Shown here in pieces: positions 47,868 through 59,300 of a stretch of 64,000 nt of DNA (position 1 is its first letter; each line of letters starts with the position of its first letter). Source of the stretch: Nymphaea colorata (taxonomy: Eukaryota; Streptophyta; Magnoliopsida; Nymphaeales; Nymphaeaceae); assembly GCF_008831285.2 (NCBI RefSeq), contig NC_045145.1, forward strand, positions 14,586,040 through 14,650,039, in the 5' to 3' direction. A program made the translations under genes and the position numbers. Under the pieces are notes generated by a model. That model ran no database searches, was not told the origin of the DNA, and saw only the letters and a list, made by a program, of their open reading frames with translations.

Positions 47868-48389
47868 AACTTGGCTACTTTTCCTTATAGCTTTCGAAAC
47901 ATGCCATTTGGTAGAAAAGGAAAGGGTGTTTCAAACTTGTCCTGTCGAATAAATGCAAAGCTTCATCCAGAAATACTTCAGAATGCAGATCATGTCACCG
48001 ATGGGTAATCTTGTGAAGGTGAAACACCACAAAATTCTCTTCCTTGTTGGTGCGTTATCGACAGAACATTTGAAAAACCGAGCACGGATTTGTAATCCTT
48101 GGTGTTGTTGGGCGTCACCCACCAGGTAACCTAATTTGCATTCTCCTGTTAGCAAGCACTTCAGAAGTGGAAGACCAAAAAATTTTTTCCTTTCTCTCTC
48201 AGTGAGGTTTTCAGTACAACAGACAAATGCCTAACTTATAATGGGTGGATCAAGCTTCTGGTTTACACGAACTGGTCCGTTAGTTGGACCTCGATACGAC
48301 TCTTTGGTTTTGTTCATCCACAAAGATATCAAAAATTGTTATGATCCCCAAGTATTTTGGAAGCTCGTTCAGTACCATTCATTTCGTTA
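47868..48389. other. Region between the PPR gene and the kinase remnant
   Basis: PPR 3' UTR and intergenic DNA. No gene signal seen. Confidence 0.4.
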
Positions 48390-49479
48390 TCCTTGACTGC
48401 AGAATCTCTCCAACTCTGTAGCCAATGCTTGGGCATGCGTACGATTAACAGTTCTCCGGTGACTCATGAAATTGGATAAAAGCACCAGAAATTACCAAAA
48501 AGTTCCCTCTACGGGTGTTACTGAATGATCACTCCATTGCTTTGCTTGGGAAGCCACTTAGCTAATCCAAAGTCAGAAATCTGTGGGTGCGTGAATCAAG
48601 TTGAATGAGAGAAAACAATGCTGCTACCCTGGAAAATTTTGAAGCCCTGGATCTTCAGTATAACGTGTGGTTCAAAATCTTTGTCCAAGAAGGAGATTGG
48701 ATGCCTTGATATCCTAATGAATGATCCGCCGCTTGCAGCATTTATGAAGATACTGCAGTCCTCATGCAACTCCAACTGCGATCTTGAATCTGACTGACCA
48801 TTCAAGCAATTGGCTGTCTTTACCTGAAAACATCACTTATTGAGGATAAATTAATTCCATTGAAGAGGAAGTGTAGAGGCGCAAAACTAGTGCAATTTTT
48901 TCTGACCGTGCAGCATGGAATCCAAGCTCCCATTAGGACAGAAGTCAAAAATCAGATGATGAAGTCCCTTCTCAATGCAGCAGCCTAGTAAGCTTGTCGT
49001 ATTGCGATGATGAAAGTGCCCCATTATACCCAATTCTATAAGGAATTCCCTCTTTTTCTTTACTCCATCGTTTTTAGTTAATCTTTTCACTGCTATTACT
49101 TTTCCATCATGGAGTTGGCCTCTGTATCCTCTGGTGCCAACGAGATTGTCTGCGACTCTGCATGAACGAGAATCATAGTTAAACAACAAAAGAAGGCATT
49201 CCCTTGACAATTGAGCTATCTGTTAGCTAACTTGTGAGTACCTGGATGGCAGTTATTTGTGGCATAGAATATTTCATCATAGGTGAAGCACCTCCATCTT
49301 GGTTTGAGGCTTCCTGGTTCAGTTCCCATGCTCTTTTCATTTTTCTGGCTAACGCTTTGGAAGAGTGCGAAGGAAAAGAATTTGCTTGGTGAGCGGGGCT
49401 TCCAGCTTTTTAATTGATTATCCCCTCTAGAATCGGTTGTTGGAAGAGGTTCGAAAACACTGAAGCTTTCAGCAGCCAA
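48390..49479 (-). pseudogene. Receptor-like cytoplasmic kinase (RLCK VI type), decayed
   Basis: Pieces of a Ser/Thr kinase in correct order. 49242-49479 holds the N-terminal part ending WRCFTYDEIFYATNN. 48907-49157 holds a glycine-loop remnant, VIAVKRLTKN with the ATP-binding Lys, ELGIMGHFHHRNTTSLLG and PNGSLDSMLHG. From 48823 down come LEWSVRFKIAVGVA, GLQYLH, RRIIH-stop-DIKASN (catalytic HRD with Arg replaced by a stop), PQISDFGLAKWLP and VTPVEGTF. The sequence resembles RLCK VI kinases (RBK1/RBK2 type). Damage: the glycine loop lacks several residues, the first two exons do not join in frame, and stops fall after GVA, in the catalytic loop, after LLLGQRF and after EGTFW. Exon borders with GT/AG survive, so this is a decayed genomic duplicate rather than a processed copy. 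Confidence 0.85.
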
Positions 49480-52400
49480 ATGAGCCCCTCCTCTGACAAC
49501 AGTTTTATCATGATGCCCAATCTCATCATCTTGTGTGCGGTGGCAGTGGAAGTTGCATGATTACATTGGTGGTGGCTTTTGCAATACGGCATATCTCCTT
49601 TCATGATTTTATGATGGTCAAATCTATGTGAAGAAGCAGACTTGCTCGGATCTTTGCTTTGATCTTTCAGGTTCGAATTCTGAAACTCTGCATCTGCTTT
49701 TAAAAGAGCCGGATATCAATAGCAGAATTACGCAAATTTCTCAACATTTGAATTTCTCTATAGCATCGGCTTCGACTTGTACCCACCTTCTATGGAAATG
49801 GAGCCAGAACAAGAATGTGAACTAGGATACGATGAAGACTAGAAGACAGGCAATACTTGTTTCTTCTGAACAGCAATGACGGTGCAACCCTCTGGAGCAT
49901 GCTAATAACAGTACGTTGAAATTCCGATTGAGGGCCTGTTATTCAACTTGTCTTTAAGATATAAAACGAAAATCTTTTTTTTTTTTTGTCTCTCTTTAAT
50001 ACTTACGGATTACTATACCTCTGGATATTTGAGCGACCCAGCATTGGAAAAGCAGCTTGCGTGGATGTTGCTTCGTCAACCAGGCCTCTGCCAACTTCAG
50101 GACTGCATCTGACCTTTTATTCCACCTTCACCTGCAAATGAGAGACACCAGTTGATGTCCACCTCTTTTTGACATGCTAACCAAGCCGTGTGCTGTGGAA
50201 CCATACCTGCTTAGACCGATATAGCTCCGCTAACTCCGCTACTGTGGTTATCAGAAATGTTTTTGCCTGACGAAGCATCGTCTTTTGGCTCTTCTCATCG
50301 ATTATATATTATTTCTTTTTGTTAACCTTCGGTGCTGCAATTTCACAGATTACGTGTACATTCTTGCGCATGTAACTAGGAAGAAGAAAAGCATGGAATT
50401 GTAGTTCGTACCAATAACGTGTAGTGCAGTTACAGTATCTCCTGGGCAAGCTGCAACGTCAATTTCCCATGAAAGTAGCTCCAATGCAGTTCTAAAATTC
50501 AAGGAAGTGAAGTATCCCTGCACCTGTAGTAACTCTTTTCTGCTGACTTGCTATACTTTGCTTGGTTGAGTTCATTCTGGTAGCCTTCTTGCTAGCTGAC
50601 AGTCGACATCACTGACAAATTTATGCTTGTTTGTCAGTTATTGAAGACCATGATGTGTTGCGAGGGGGGAGTGACCGCCATTAAAAACTTGCCAAAGAAG
50701 CATTTCATTGTCTTCGAGTTTTATTTGTGATGAAAGCAAAGGTAATGGTAGTGGTGGTGATGATAGTATGCAGTATGATTTGTCTTACTCATCAAGCAAA
50801 ATTACATGCTTATGTGTGACAGTGGCACGAAGAAGCGCTGTGTTCTGTTTTAGATACCACAAATACTTGTAACCTCAAAACAAGTGGAATCTTGTCCTGT
50901 TCTACTTCTACATTTTCATATTGTCACATACCACGCAGGATTTCAGCAATATCTAATAATAGTTACCCAGTTTTTTAGTGGAATAACAAAACATAAAGTT
51001 TTTTAAGAACAAATTAACATCTGAGCACTTATTATGTCTGATGTGTACTTCTAAGTTTTGCAGATAGATGTGAAATACTCTAAGCATGAGTTGTGTTATT
51101 CCTTTGAAAGTTGAGCATGATTTGTTGAATATTCATACTTCTAGAAAGTGGGCATGCAATTTTCATTGTATGTAAGGAGACCCTCACGGGGATAAGCTGA
51201 AGTGTCCACGGGATACGGATGAATGGAGATGCATTCTTACGCACAGTACTGAGGCGCCTATGTCACGTAGATATTATTATTCAGTTAACAAATCGAGATC
51301 AGGCCACCGGTGGCAGGGCCAGAAATTTTGGACGAGGGGCAGTAGCTCAAAAAGTCCTAGACCCATTAACTACATATGAAGATAATTAATGAGCCAAAAA
51401 TATACAAATAAGCAAATGATATGGGGACAACCAATACTTAATAAATATATTTTGTGTGACGGTGTGTGGCCAATGCCAACACATCCTCACATTTTGTGCA
51501 AGATACGCTAGGGATCAGATTATGTTCTTGGCATGCTTGTGAGTATGTATTGATGATGGTAAGGCAGACCTGGAAATTAGTAGTTTGAATGGTCTTTTAC
51601 GTTGCTAATTCGAAACACCCATGACCAGATCTGCACTATGCACTTGACATATGCACACTGTTGAAGTGCCTACTTGACAAACAACAACAGAACTAACAGG
51701 TGTGGTTGCATACACAACACTATCAACGGAAACGAGAGGACGAGAGGACGGATCAAATGGCTTTCACCGGAATATGAACTAAAATTGCAAAAAGGTGAAT
51801 GCGAAATATCCGATTTTTCAATATATATTGGACCTAGAACAGGTCTGACTGGTTTTTTTTTTTTTTTTTTGGTGTGGGGTGGGGGAGGGGCGTCGGGGAA
51901 TTTACTGGTCAGACCAAACCTAATTCTTCCCTTTTCCATACGACCCGCATTTCCCATATGCTTGGCCTAATCCAAGGATGCATATCCTTCATGCTCATGT
52001 GACTGCAATTCCCAAACTAACAATCGGCGACCCAGGATTATATCATGGGCACAGACATCCTCAGATGCAACAGTGATGCACCTTCCTCCTGAACCCTGCC
52101 TGAAGTTTTTCCTTCTTGAAGCGTAGAAATTAGAAACATGACATGACTGATTGTCTTGACAATTCAGTCTCGTCAGCAAATTGAAAATAGGAAGTTAAGT
52201 CTCTCAAGTTTCCTTTGTTTTCTCCTTCCATAAATTTTAAAGTTTTCAAGTACTTTTTGCCCATATATTCTCATAAGAAAAAATGTTCTCCATTGCTTCC
52301 CACGGATGTGCAATCCGCCATTTCCCATTCCCAAAGTCCTGTTTCTAGCGGCCATCCGAAGCCATTCATTCGGGATAAATGGTGCCTAGCCACTTCATCA

Positions 52401-53682
52401 TGCATCATCCTTCCTTTTTTTTTTTTTTCTTATCTATTGGCGTTACAGAAATCTCATCTCATCCTTCTTAAATGCTTAGATGCCCTACATTTAAGATTGG
52501 TTTTTCTTCTTTGAGGAGAGGAAAAGATCTGGGAATCCACGTTCTATCAATCCACGACAGGTAGAGCTGTTAACGCATAGGCATGAACACCGAATTGATG
52601 GGCCCTGACAGAGTGGATCAGGCCATGGAAACCATTCATCCCTAAGATGAATGTCTTCCAAAATTTGCGATGATCGTTGAAGTCGTTAGATGGTCCCCCC
52701 AAATATTCGAGGCCACTGAGAAGGCACGTCCGAACATTTCCCAAAAAATAAAGCAACTGGTGAATTTCGAGTACCGCGTCTTCAAGATGAATGGTTTCAG
52801 ACCAGAAGAATCCGAGACACCATGGACCGATTCGCTTCCAAGCACTTCTGTCTCCAACCCTGCCCATGGAAAGGTGCTACACCAGGAGAGGAAAGACAAT
52901 AATTGCAGGATATAAATGACAAAGTGGTTGCAAATGAGAAGCTGGCTGTGAATGAAGAAAATCCACCTCAAACAAACATCTCCATAGTAGAAACGTGCAC
53001 CCAAGCAAATGATAAATTCGTTAATAGCGAACCCAACCATAGAATTCAATAGTACATTACCGCACGGCATGACCAACCAACCAGAGAGGCCGAAATTGCT
53101 GGATTAGACTGCCCCACGAAAATTTACAAGCCCAATCACATCCCACAATGAGATCCGCCATCCTCCAGGATGATGCAGAATGAACACGCCCTTCAAAATA
53201 AATGAATCACACATCCCCATGGACCTAAAATACAGAACCTGGCTAGCTTAATTCACCGCTAACCAAGTAAACGTACTACTAATTGCACAAGGAATCTCGC
53301 ACAATTTAGTGACAAGAGGCCATTTCCATAGCATTTAACAAAAAGTACATTTGCCCTCATCTTTTCAGTGAGGCATCAATCAAAATTATTATTTTCACAA
53401 TCATGCAGAAAGTTGCAAGGATGCAACATCAAGAGAAACCCAGCAGCCGGTCCCGTACTTCAGGTTAATAATGAAATGCCCGTAACATGAACAGCGGAAT
53501 GCATCATGATAAAGAAAAAAAAAATTAAAATCAACCACCAAGGTAAAGAAACGATCCCAGCATAAATGCAGATGACGAGTTTTACACCAACATGCTATGT
53601 TTTTTCCCCCTTTTTTCATTTCTTTTTCTATGACCCAACCTACCTATGTCTGAAAGGTAATTCAGCTATATACTATGTCTCC
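49480..53682. other. Long region without a supported gene
   Basis: AT-rich DNA with scattered short open frames lacking domains. Near 51330-51350 the phrase GCCAGAAATTTTGGACGAGGGG resembles a common plant transposon motif. A T run followed by a G-rich stretch lies at 51852-51895. The last few hundred bases (53200-53682) probably include the 3' UTR of the DUF1644 gene. Confidence 0.4.
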
Positions 53683-54801
53683 TCAAGTCAGATCAGTTAG
53701 TGAGCGTCTCCGGCTTCTCCGCCTTCTAGCAGAATCCTCTCTGTTTGCCCTCCCCCTTGCAGCAGTTGTGGTCACATTGGCAGTGGTAATAGCTGCTGAA
53801 GTATTAATGCTCGGTGATTCATCTTCATCAGAGGAGATGATAGTAAGTGCCTCGTCATGCCACCGGCTTCGCCCTGATGGCCCCATTTCCAACCTCCTGT
53901 AACCTCTGGCAAGACGCCTCAATCGCGAAGTGAAATTACGGCCACCCGCTATGTTGCCATTGGGCCCAAATGCCTGAAAGAGAAGGAGGACATTCAGCCA
54001 GTTGCTTTCATCTATGCCTACCTCATCACCATCGCTTCCAAACCCATTGCCTTCTATAACATAGTCTCCTAGTACCATGGCCCCTGGCATTGTTGACCTG
54101 ATTGTGCTCAGCACATCATCGTGTTCACGTTCATGTTCCAAACGCCTCCAATTCTGTTGGAGCACTGGATCCACTTCATGGGGGCGGGCACAAGGGTGTT
54201 CTGTTTTTACATGCTTCCTTAGTTCTTCGTAGTTTCCTATATAGGAGCATCCATCCTGCGTGCAGCTTCTCTTCTTGGTATTGAGATAAGCACGAGCAGA
54301 TTCTACCACTGTACATCCCTTAACCTTTCCACGACACAATGGGCATACCAACTCCGTGAGCTCCCATTTTTCTCTAGATTGGGACCATCCCATATTTGTA
54401 ATCCCAGCAGATCCATCTTCAAGTGATAAATCCTCACTGTCAGAAATGGCTACGGTAGAATGGCCTATATCATGGAAATCAGAAACAGCTGATCCCTTAG
54501 ATGCTTTTCCATATGCCTTCTTGAACTGATCAAGACAATTGGAGTACCGGTAACTGGTGCCACACATGTATGGGCGACAGCCTTTGTCATGAGATGAACA
54601 GAGAAGGAGAACTGCATTATGTGGACACTCCATGCACACTGAACAGGTTATATCATCCCAGTCTTTCTTCCCTGTAGCTTCCACAGTTAGGCATGGTTTC
54701 TTGCGGATAAGATCTTTGTTCCAGTGGCACTTCTTCTGTGGGTATGGGGATGCCCTTGCTTGGCGAGAAGCAAATCTGCGCCGACTTTTGCCTTTTGCCA
54801 T
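53683..54801 (-). CDS. DUF1644 zinc-finger protein, intronless coding region
   Basis: The 372-residue protein starts MAKGKSRRRF and has the family pattern: CSVCMECPHNAVLLLC (residues 53-68), CRPYMCGTSYRYSNCLDQF (75-93), VCPLCRGKVKGC (152-163) and a C2H2-like CTQDGCSYIGNYEELRKHVK (180-199). The C-terminal third has an acidic SSDEDES stretch and an Arg/Ser-rich basic tail that could act in nuclear targeting. Members of this plant-specific family have been linked in rice to stress and abscisic acid responses; the biochemical role is not known. An acceptor-like TAG lies nine bases before the ATG (54811-54813), so the 5' UTR is probably spliced to an exon ending at 58762. Codon use and length look normal for the family. 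Confidence 0.93.
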   Translation of the reverse strand: MAKGKSRRRFASRQARASPYPQKKCHWNKDLIRKKPCLTVEATGKKDWDDITCSVCMECPHNAVLLLCSSHDKGCRPYMCGTSYRYSNCLDQFKKAYGKASKGSAVSDFHDIGHSTVAISDSEDLSLEDGSAGITNMGWSQSREKWELTELVCPLCRGKVKGCTVVESARAYLNTKKRSCTQDGCSYIGNYEELRKHVKTEHPCARPHEVDPVLQQNWRRLEHEREHDDVLSTIRSTMPGAMVLGDYVIEGNGFGSDGDEVGIDESNWLNVLLLFQAFGPNGNIAGGRNFTSRLRRLARGYRRLEMGPSGRSRWHDEALTIISSDEDESPSINTSAAITTANVTTTAARGRANREDSARRRRSRRRSLTDLT

Positions 54802-54810
54802 TTTGAATAA

Positions 54811-57800
54811 CTACAAAAAACATAGCAGCACTGAGACACTGGGCACACCATCTCTTACGGTTGCAAGGCGAGTCAAATGTGCCTTAAAAATGCCAAGAAG
54901 CCAGACAAATAAATATAACCACAAAATCAATGAGCCTGCAGCCACAAGAATCATTTTCCACCTTCTATATCAACCATAAGAAGTATAAAATAGTATCACA
55001 TAAAAACTAAAAAAATGTAAAGATAGAGCGATCAAGAGTAATTTGCACATTTTAAGAAACCCATCTCTAAATCTCATTCTTCATATATTACCATCCGTGA
55101 GGGATCCATATTTAAGTTCCATTAAGGAATTTGGACACTCCCACGAGCAGGAAAGGCAGTAAGACAATGCTTTGCCCTTTAGGTTGTATGACACTTGTCC
55201 TGACATAGGTTTTGGATCTAGAACAAAACAAACATACCATAATCTAAACAAATCACTCTCATCCAATCTGCACCAGATTCGATCTGCCACTGCTCTCACA
55301 TAGACTACTATGTCCAGGAGGAGTCGGTGCATGTACAGCAACCAGTTGCAATGCACAATGCCTTGAAAGAATACGGCAGTAATATAAGCATGCACGATGT
55401 GAACTAGAATCCATCATGAAACCACACCAAGTTTACCTGAAGTGTTATGCGAAAAAAGGAAAACCAGATACAATCAAAGGTTCATGCCCAAAGGACAGGT
55501 GACTGGAGCTGTTATAATCTTACGTTCCACCTGACAGATTATGCATCTTTAAGAGAAGGGTAAACAATTTACAACAATAACAAGGCAAATTCTTGAATAC
55601 CTATAAGCAGGCAATGACCAAGAAACTTAAAATGGTTAGCTATTGAAATATGAGCGTAAAACAAAGCGAAGGGAAATAAATAAAAAGTGAACAAGCAGAA
55701 GGATAGCCCTATGAACTGACAGTTCATCTAACAATCAGCTAGCATATTCAACCAATTTGTCAGAATGCTTCTCAAAGATGAAACTGAATGAAGTCACATT
55801 CAAATAAATATTTGCAATTCTTAAAGAAAGTCGACAGCACCAAATGAAGCTAATAAAAATGCAGAGCAAAGTAGAAAGCTAATGAAAAATCACAGCGGCT
55901 GAATAATATCCATGAAAGCAATTAGACAAAAATGCCACGTGCCCACAACAAAGGCAAGTTGTCAGCGAAGCCACCTGATATAAACACACAAATACATGTC
56001 TATCTGCATAAAAACTACATTGATCCAACTACAATGACAAGAAATAAACTTGTAAAGCCCATACCATATACATTTAAAGTCATAGTTATCATATAAAGTC
56101 AATGCACTAGATTTCTGATCTAGATATTTACTAAAACAAAGGACTTGTCTTTGTCTAAGGAAACTTACCAAAATAATTTTCAATCCACAAAATAATCATT
56201 ATGTGAACTGTAGCCTTTACCAATTAGAATCATATGCGTACAGCATAATGGAGGTTCCTTGAACCATGTTTATTGCAACTAACCTATGTGTAAAATAGTA
56301 ATCTTATCACTTAACTATATAAACAAACCATAGGTTACAGGTTCATTTCTTGTAAACCAGAAAGCTAGGAATTTAAAGTTTTAAACCAATAACTTCCATA
56401 TAAATGGATAGAGATCAGCATTTACCAGGCGAGAGAAATTTAATCCACAGAAACTCTGACTTTGTTTAAGTGTATCTGGAATACAATGCACATAAAAACA
56501 GTTTCAAGATTATGAAGAAAGATAGCTGCGCAAAAAATAACAAGTAGAATGGTCAGAAATTTGAGTCGTCTGGATTCGACCCATACTAAAAAGTGTGCCC
56601 TAAACTCAGTCATGTATAAAAAGCAAATGCAGTAGTCACCCTTGTACTTACAAAACACACATAAATCTCTTAAGGTTCATAGTTTCATACGACAATAAAG
56701 GGGGGAATGGTCCGGCCGGAGCAGATGTTTTCCAAGTACAATGAGTCAAACTTATTACGGACTAGTTCATGGTTTTGTATGACATAAGATGCCAGAAAAT
56801 CCATAGTCTAGTCCCGTCCATTTTTCAACAAAATCATGCCTCATCCCTCAACTGCCTATGGATAACAGAAAGCAGCAAAAGCATATCCAAATAAATGCTA
56901 TGCATGCAGAATCCAAGCCCATTATGTGGGTTCATCAAGCCATTTACTATGTCTACTAAGCAATAAGCACACCTCTGTCAGGATTCTCATGATCTAGGTG
57001 TAGCTACATGGATTTACAGAATATAGTTGTGTTCCAGTTGAATTGAGCAGCCTCTAACATCCACTAAAATCGATAACCACATACACCAAGAGGCAGGATC
57101 TTTGTGGGACAAGTCAACAAGACAATTATCTGGAAAATGTTTAGAGTTAAGACATTCCTATTATCTTGTATTGATTTGTAATTTTTGCTCACTTTGAATA
57201 CAAACTGCAACTGTAGTTAAAATTTAAAAATGAGTACTCTAGATCTAGAAAAATGAAAATTCATCTCATGCCTCAACTCATAATCAGTAGCATTGGGTGT
57301 TAGCCTCTAATAATCATATATAAACAGAGAAAAATCATCTAGAGCTTTTGAAGCTTTCCTAGTCTTGGCAAATACAGACCTTCACTCCAACTGTGTTTGT
57401 CCTGTTAGATCGTCTAAGAAGCAAACATCTAAAGCATTCTGAAGAAACCAATGGGCAGTTCATTTGTTGCAACATGTAAATAACTAAAGCTATACCTACC
57501 CAATTTGCCTGTGTACTCTTTTCAAATGATGAAATTTTCAAAAGAACTTATTCTACATCTTAATCAATTCAAACATAAAACTTTTATTAATGTGTTCTAT
57601 GTTTGCTTTTTCTCTTTCCATCTTACCAAAGATAATCATAAAATGAGCAACAACAAAGAACCCAAAAATAAAATCAAAATGAAACTTCAACAGGAAGCTA
57701 AAAGCAAGTGGAATAGTGGATCAACTAAATTGATGTGTTCTACTATTTCAAGTTTAATTTGCTAGAGAAAAGTAGAAGGTAAAACATGATCAAGCTCCCA

Positions 57801-58761
57801 AAACTGCCAAATATTTTTTCCACAGCCTGAATCTAAAGTCTACATGAGTTTTGCACGGCAGATAGACAACAGAATAAGACATGAAACAAAACAAAAAAGA
57901 AACAGGGTTTAGATGGAATGACGACTATGAAAATATCCAAGTGTAGGAAAGGGATTAGCAGAACAATTATCGATTTTGGCTTCCCAGTGCCCCTAACCTT
58001 CACCACTATGCCAATGTGGCAGCCTCCATGAATACCAAGTATCGGAAAACAAATGATTCAACACGAAAGTGGAATAAAAATTGAAGTTCAAGCATTCTTC
58101 TCAATGTCATCTGCAATCAACGAGATTCCCAATGATCAAGAATCATGTTAGCAACTAGCTGCATGATCCTAAGTCTAGGTCAATGCATATAGATCGGCAA
58201 TCACCACGCAACACAATATATAATTGGAACCATCCAACTAACGAACATGGGTGAGGCAATGGACATCTGCGCATCTCAAGTAGTGAAGGCCACACATGCA
58301 TACAACTGGCAAAACACAAGGTTTTAAATTAAAATAATCAGGTCAAACAGAACAATGGTGCAGAAAGCAAATCACACACCACAGGTAACAGCCAGGCAAA
58401 AGGTTAACACAGGCCACCCCCCAACCCCCACCCAGACAACACACTACTTGCTTTAAAAAACTCAACAATTACATCAAATAACAAAAAATTCAGATCTCAC
58501 TTCATTAAAAAAATTAAAGCGAAAAGAAGACGAATTTTTCTGATGCAGCCACATGCAATCAAGCTTTTAGATATCCATCACGCAAGAAATACTTTAATTG
58601 CTTTCGGGAACGGCGTGTGACAATCAAACACAACAACGAAGCAAATTACCAGGCAAAACACCCGACGAAAAGCAAAAGCAAGAAAAAAGGGGGGAAAAGA
58701 TCGCGTGTTAGAGGCGAAAATCTAGGATTCCCGCTTGAGAGACGCGGGAAAGGGGACTCAC
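54811..58761 (-). other. Candidate 5' UTR intron of the DUF1644 gene
   Basis: On the minus strand a strong donor, AAG|GTGAGT, lies at 58762/58761 and a T-rich acceptor, TTTTTTGTAG, at 54811. The 3.95 kb between them is AT-rich and has no coding signal on either strand. A leader intron of this kind is known in this family in general terms, but here it is inferred from splice signals only. Confidence 0.5.
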
Positions 58762-59300
58762 CTTCCCGAGCGATCGATACTCCACCCGCTGCGCAAACTA
58801 GGTCTTCAAACAGAAGAGGAGCAATACATGGGCGAAATCTAGGGTTTTCTCGTTCTCTATTTCGGGAAAATGGAACCGGAGAAATGGGTGGAAAAGAAAA
58901 GGGAGGAAAGCCAAAAAGGAACGCTGGTCTTGGAAGTTTAAGGAAGAAGGGAGAGGCGGAGAAGGAGGAGAACTAAAGACCAAGGGAGAGCATTTCGGGG
59001 TGAGGCTTCGTTCCGAGCGAGACGGCCACTCTCCGTGGACAGGGACGAGAAAAGAGAGGTGGCCGAGCGTCGGGGAAAAGAAGCCGGAGGAGGGAAGGTG
59101 GGTGAAGCCGAGGAGAGAAACGTAATGGTGTTGGTGGCTTTTAACGAGGGGCAGCTCCGAGCTCGAGTCGAGCAGAGCGACAGCAGCGGCAATGGCGACC
59201 GCACCTCGTTGGCTCCCAATAAGCAAATGGGCTCAGCCCAGGTGAGGTGAGTTCTCTGTCTTTCTCTACCGCACATATAATATGAGCATCTCGGTTGTTA
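58762..59300 (-). promoter_or_regulatory. GC-rich leader and promoter region of the DUF1644 gene
   Basis: GC content and CpG count rise sharply here compared with both sides, as for a plant promoter and first non-coding exon. Open stretches on both strands in this block are purine- or pyrimidine-rich low complexity and are not called as genes. Confidence 0.4.

Noticed and set aside
52547-53076. Minus-strand frames of 106 and 144 codons
   Set aside because: Hydrophobic low-information products from AT-rich DNA, overlapping each other in different frames, with no domain.
58617-59276. Frames on both strands in the GC-rich DUF1644 leader
   Set aside because: Purine- or pyrimidine-rich low complexity; best explained as leader and promoter sequence.
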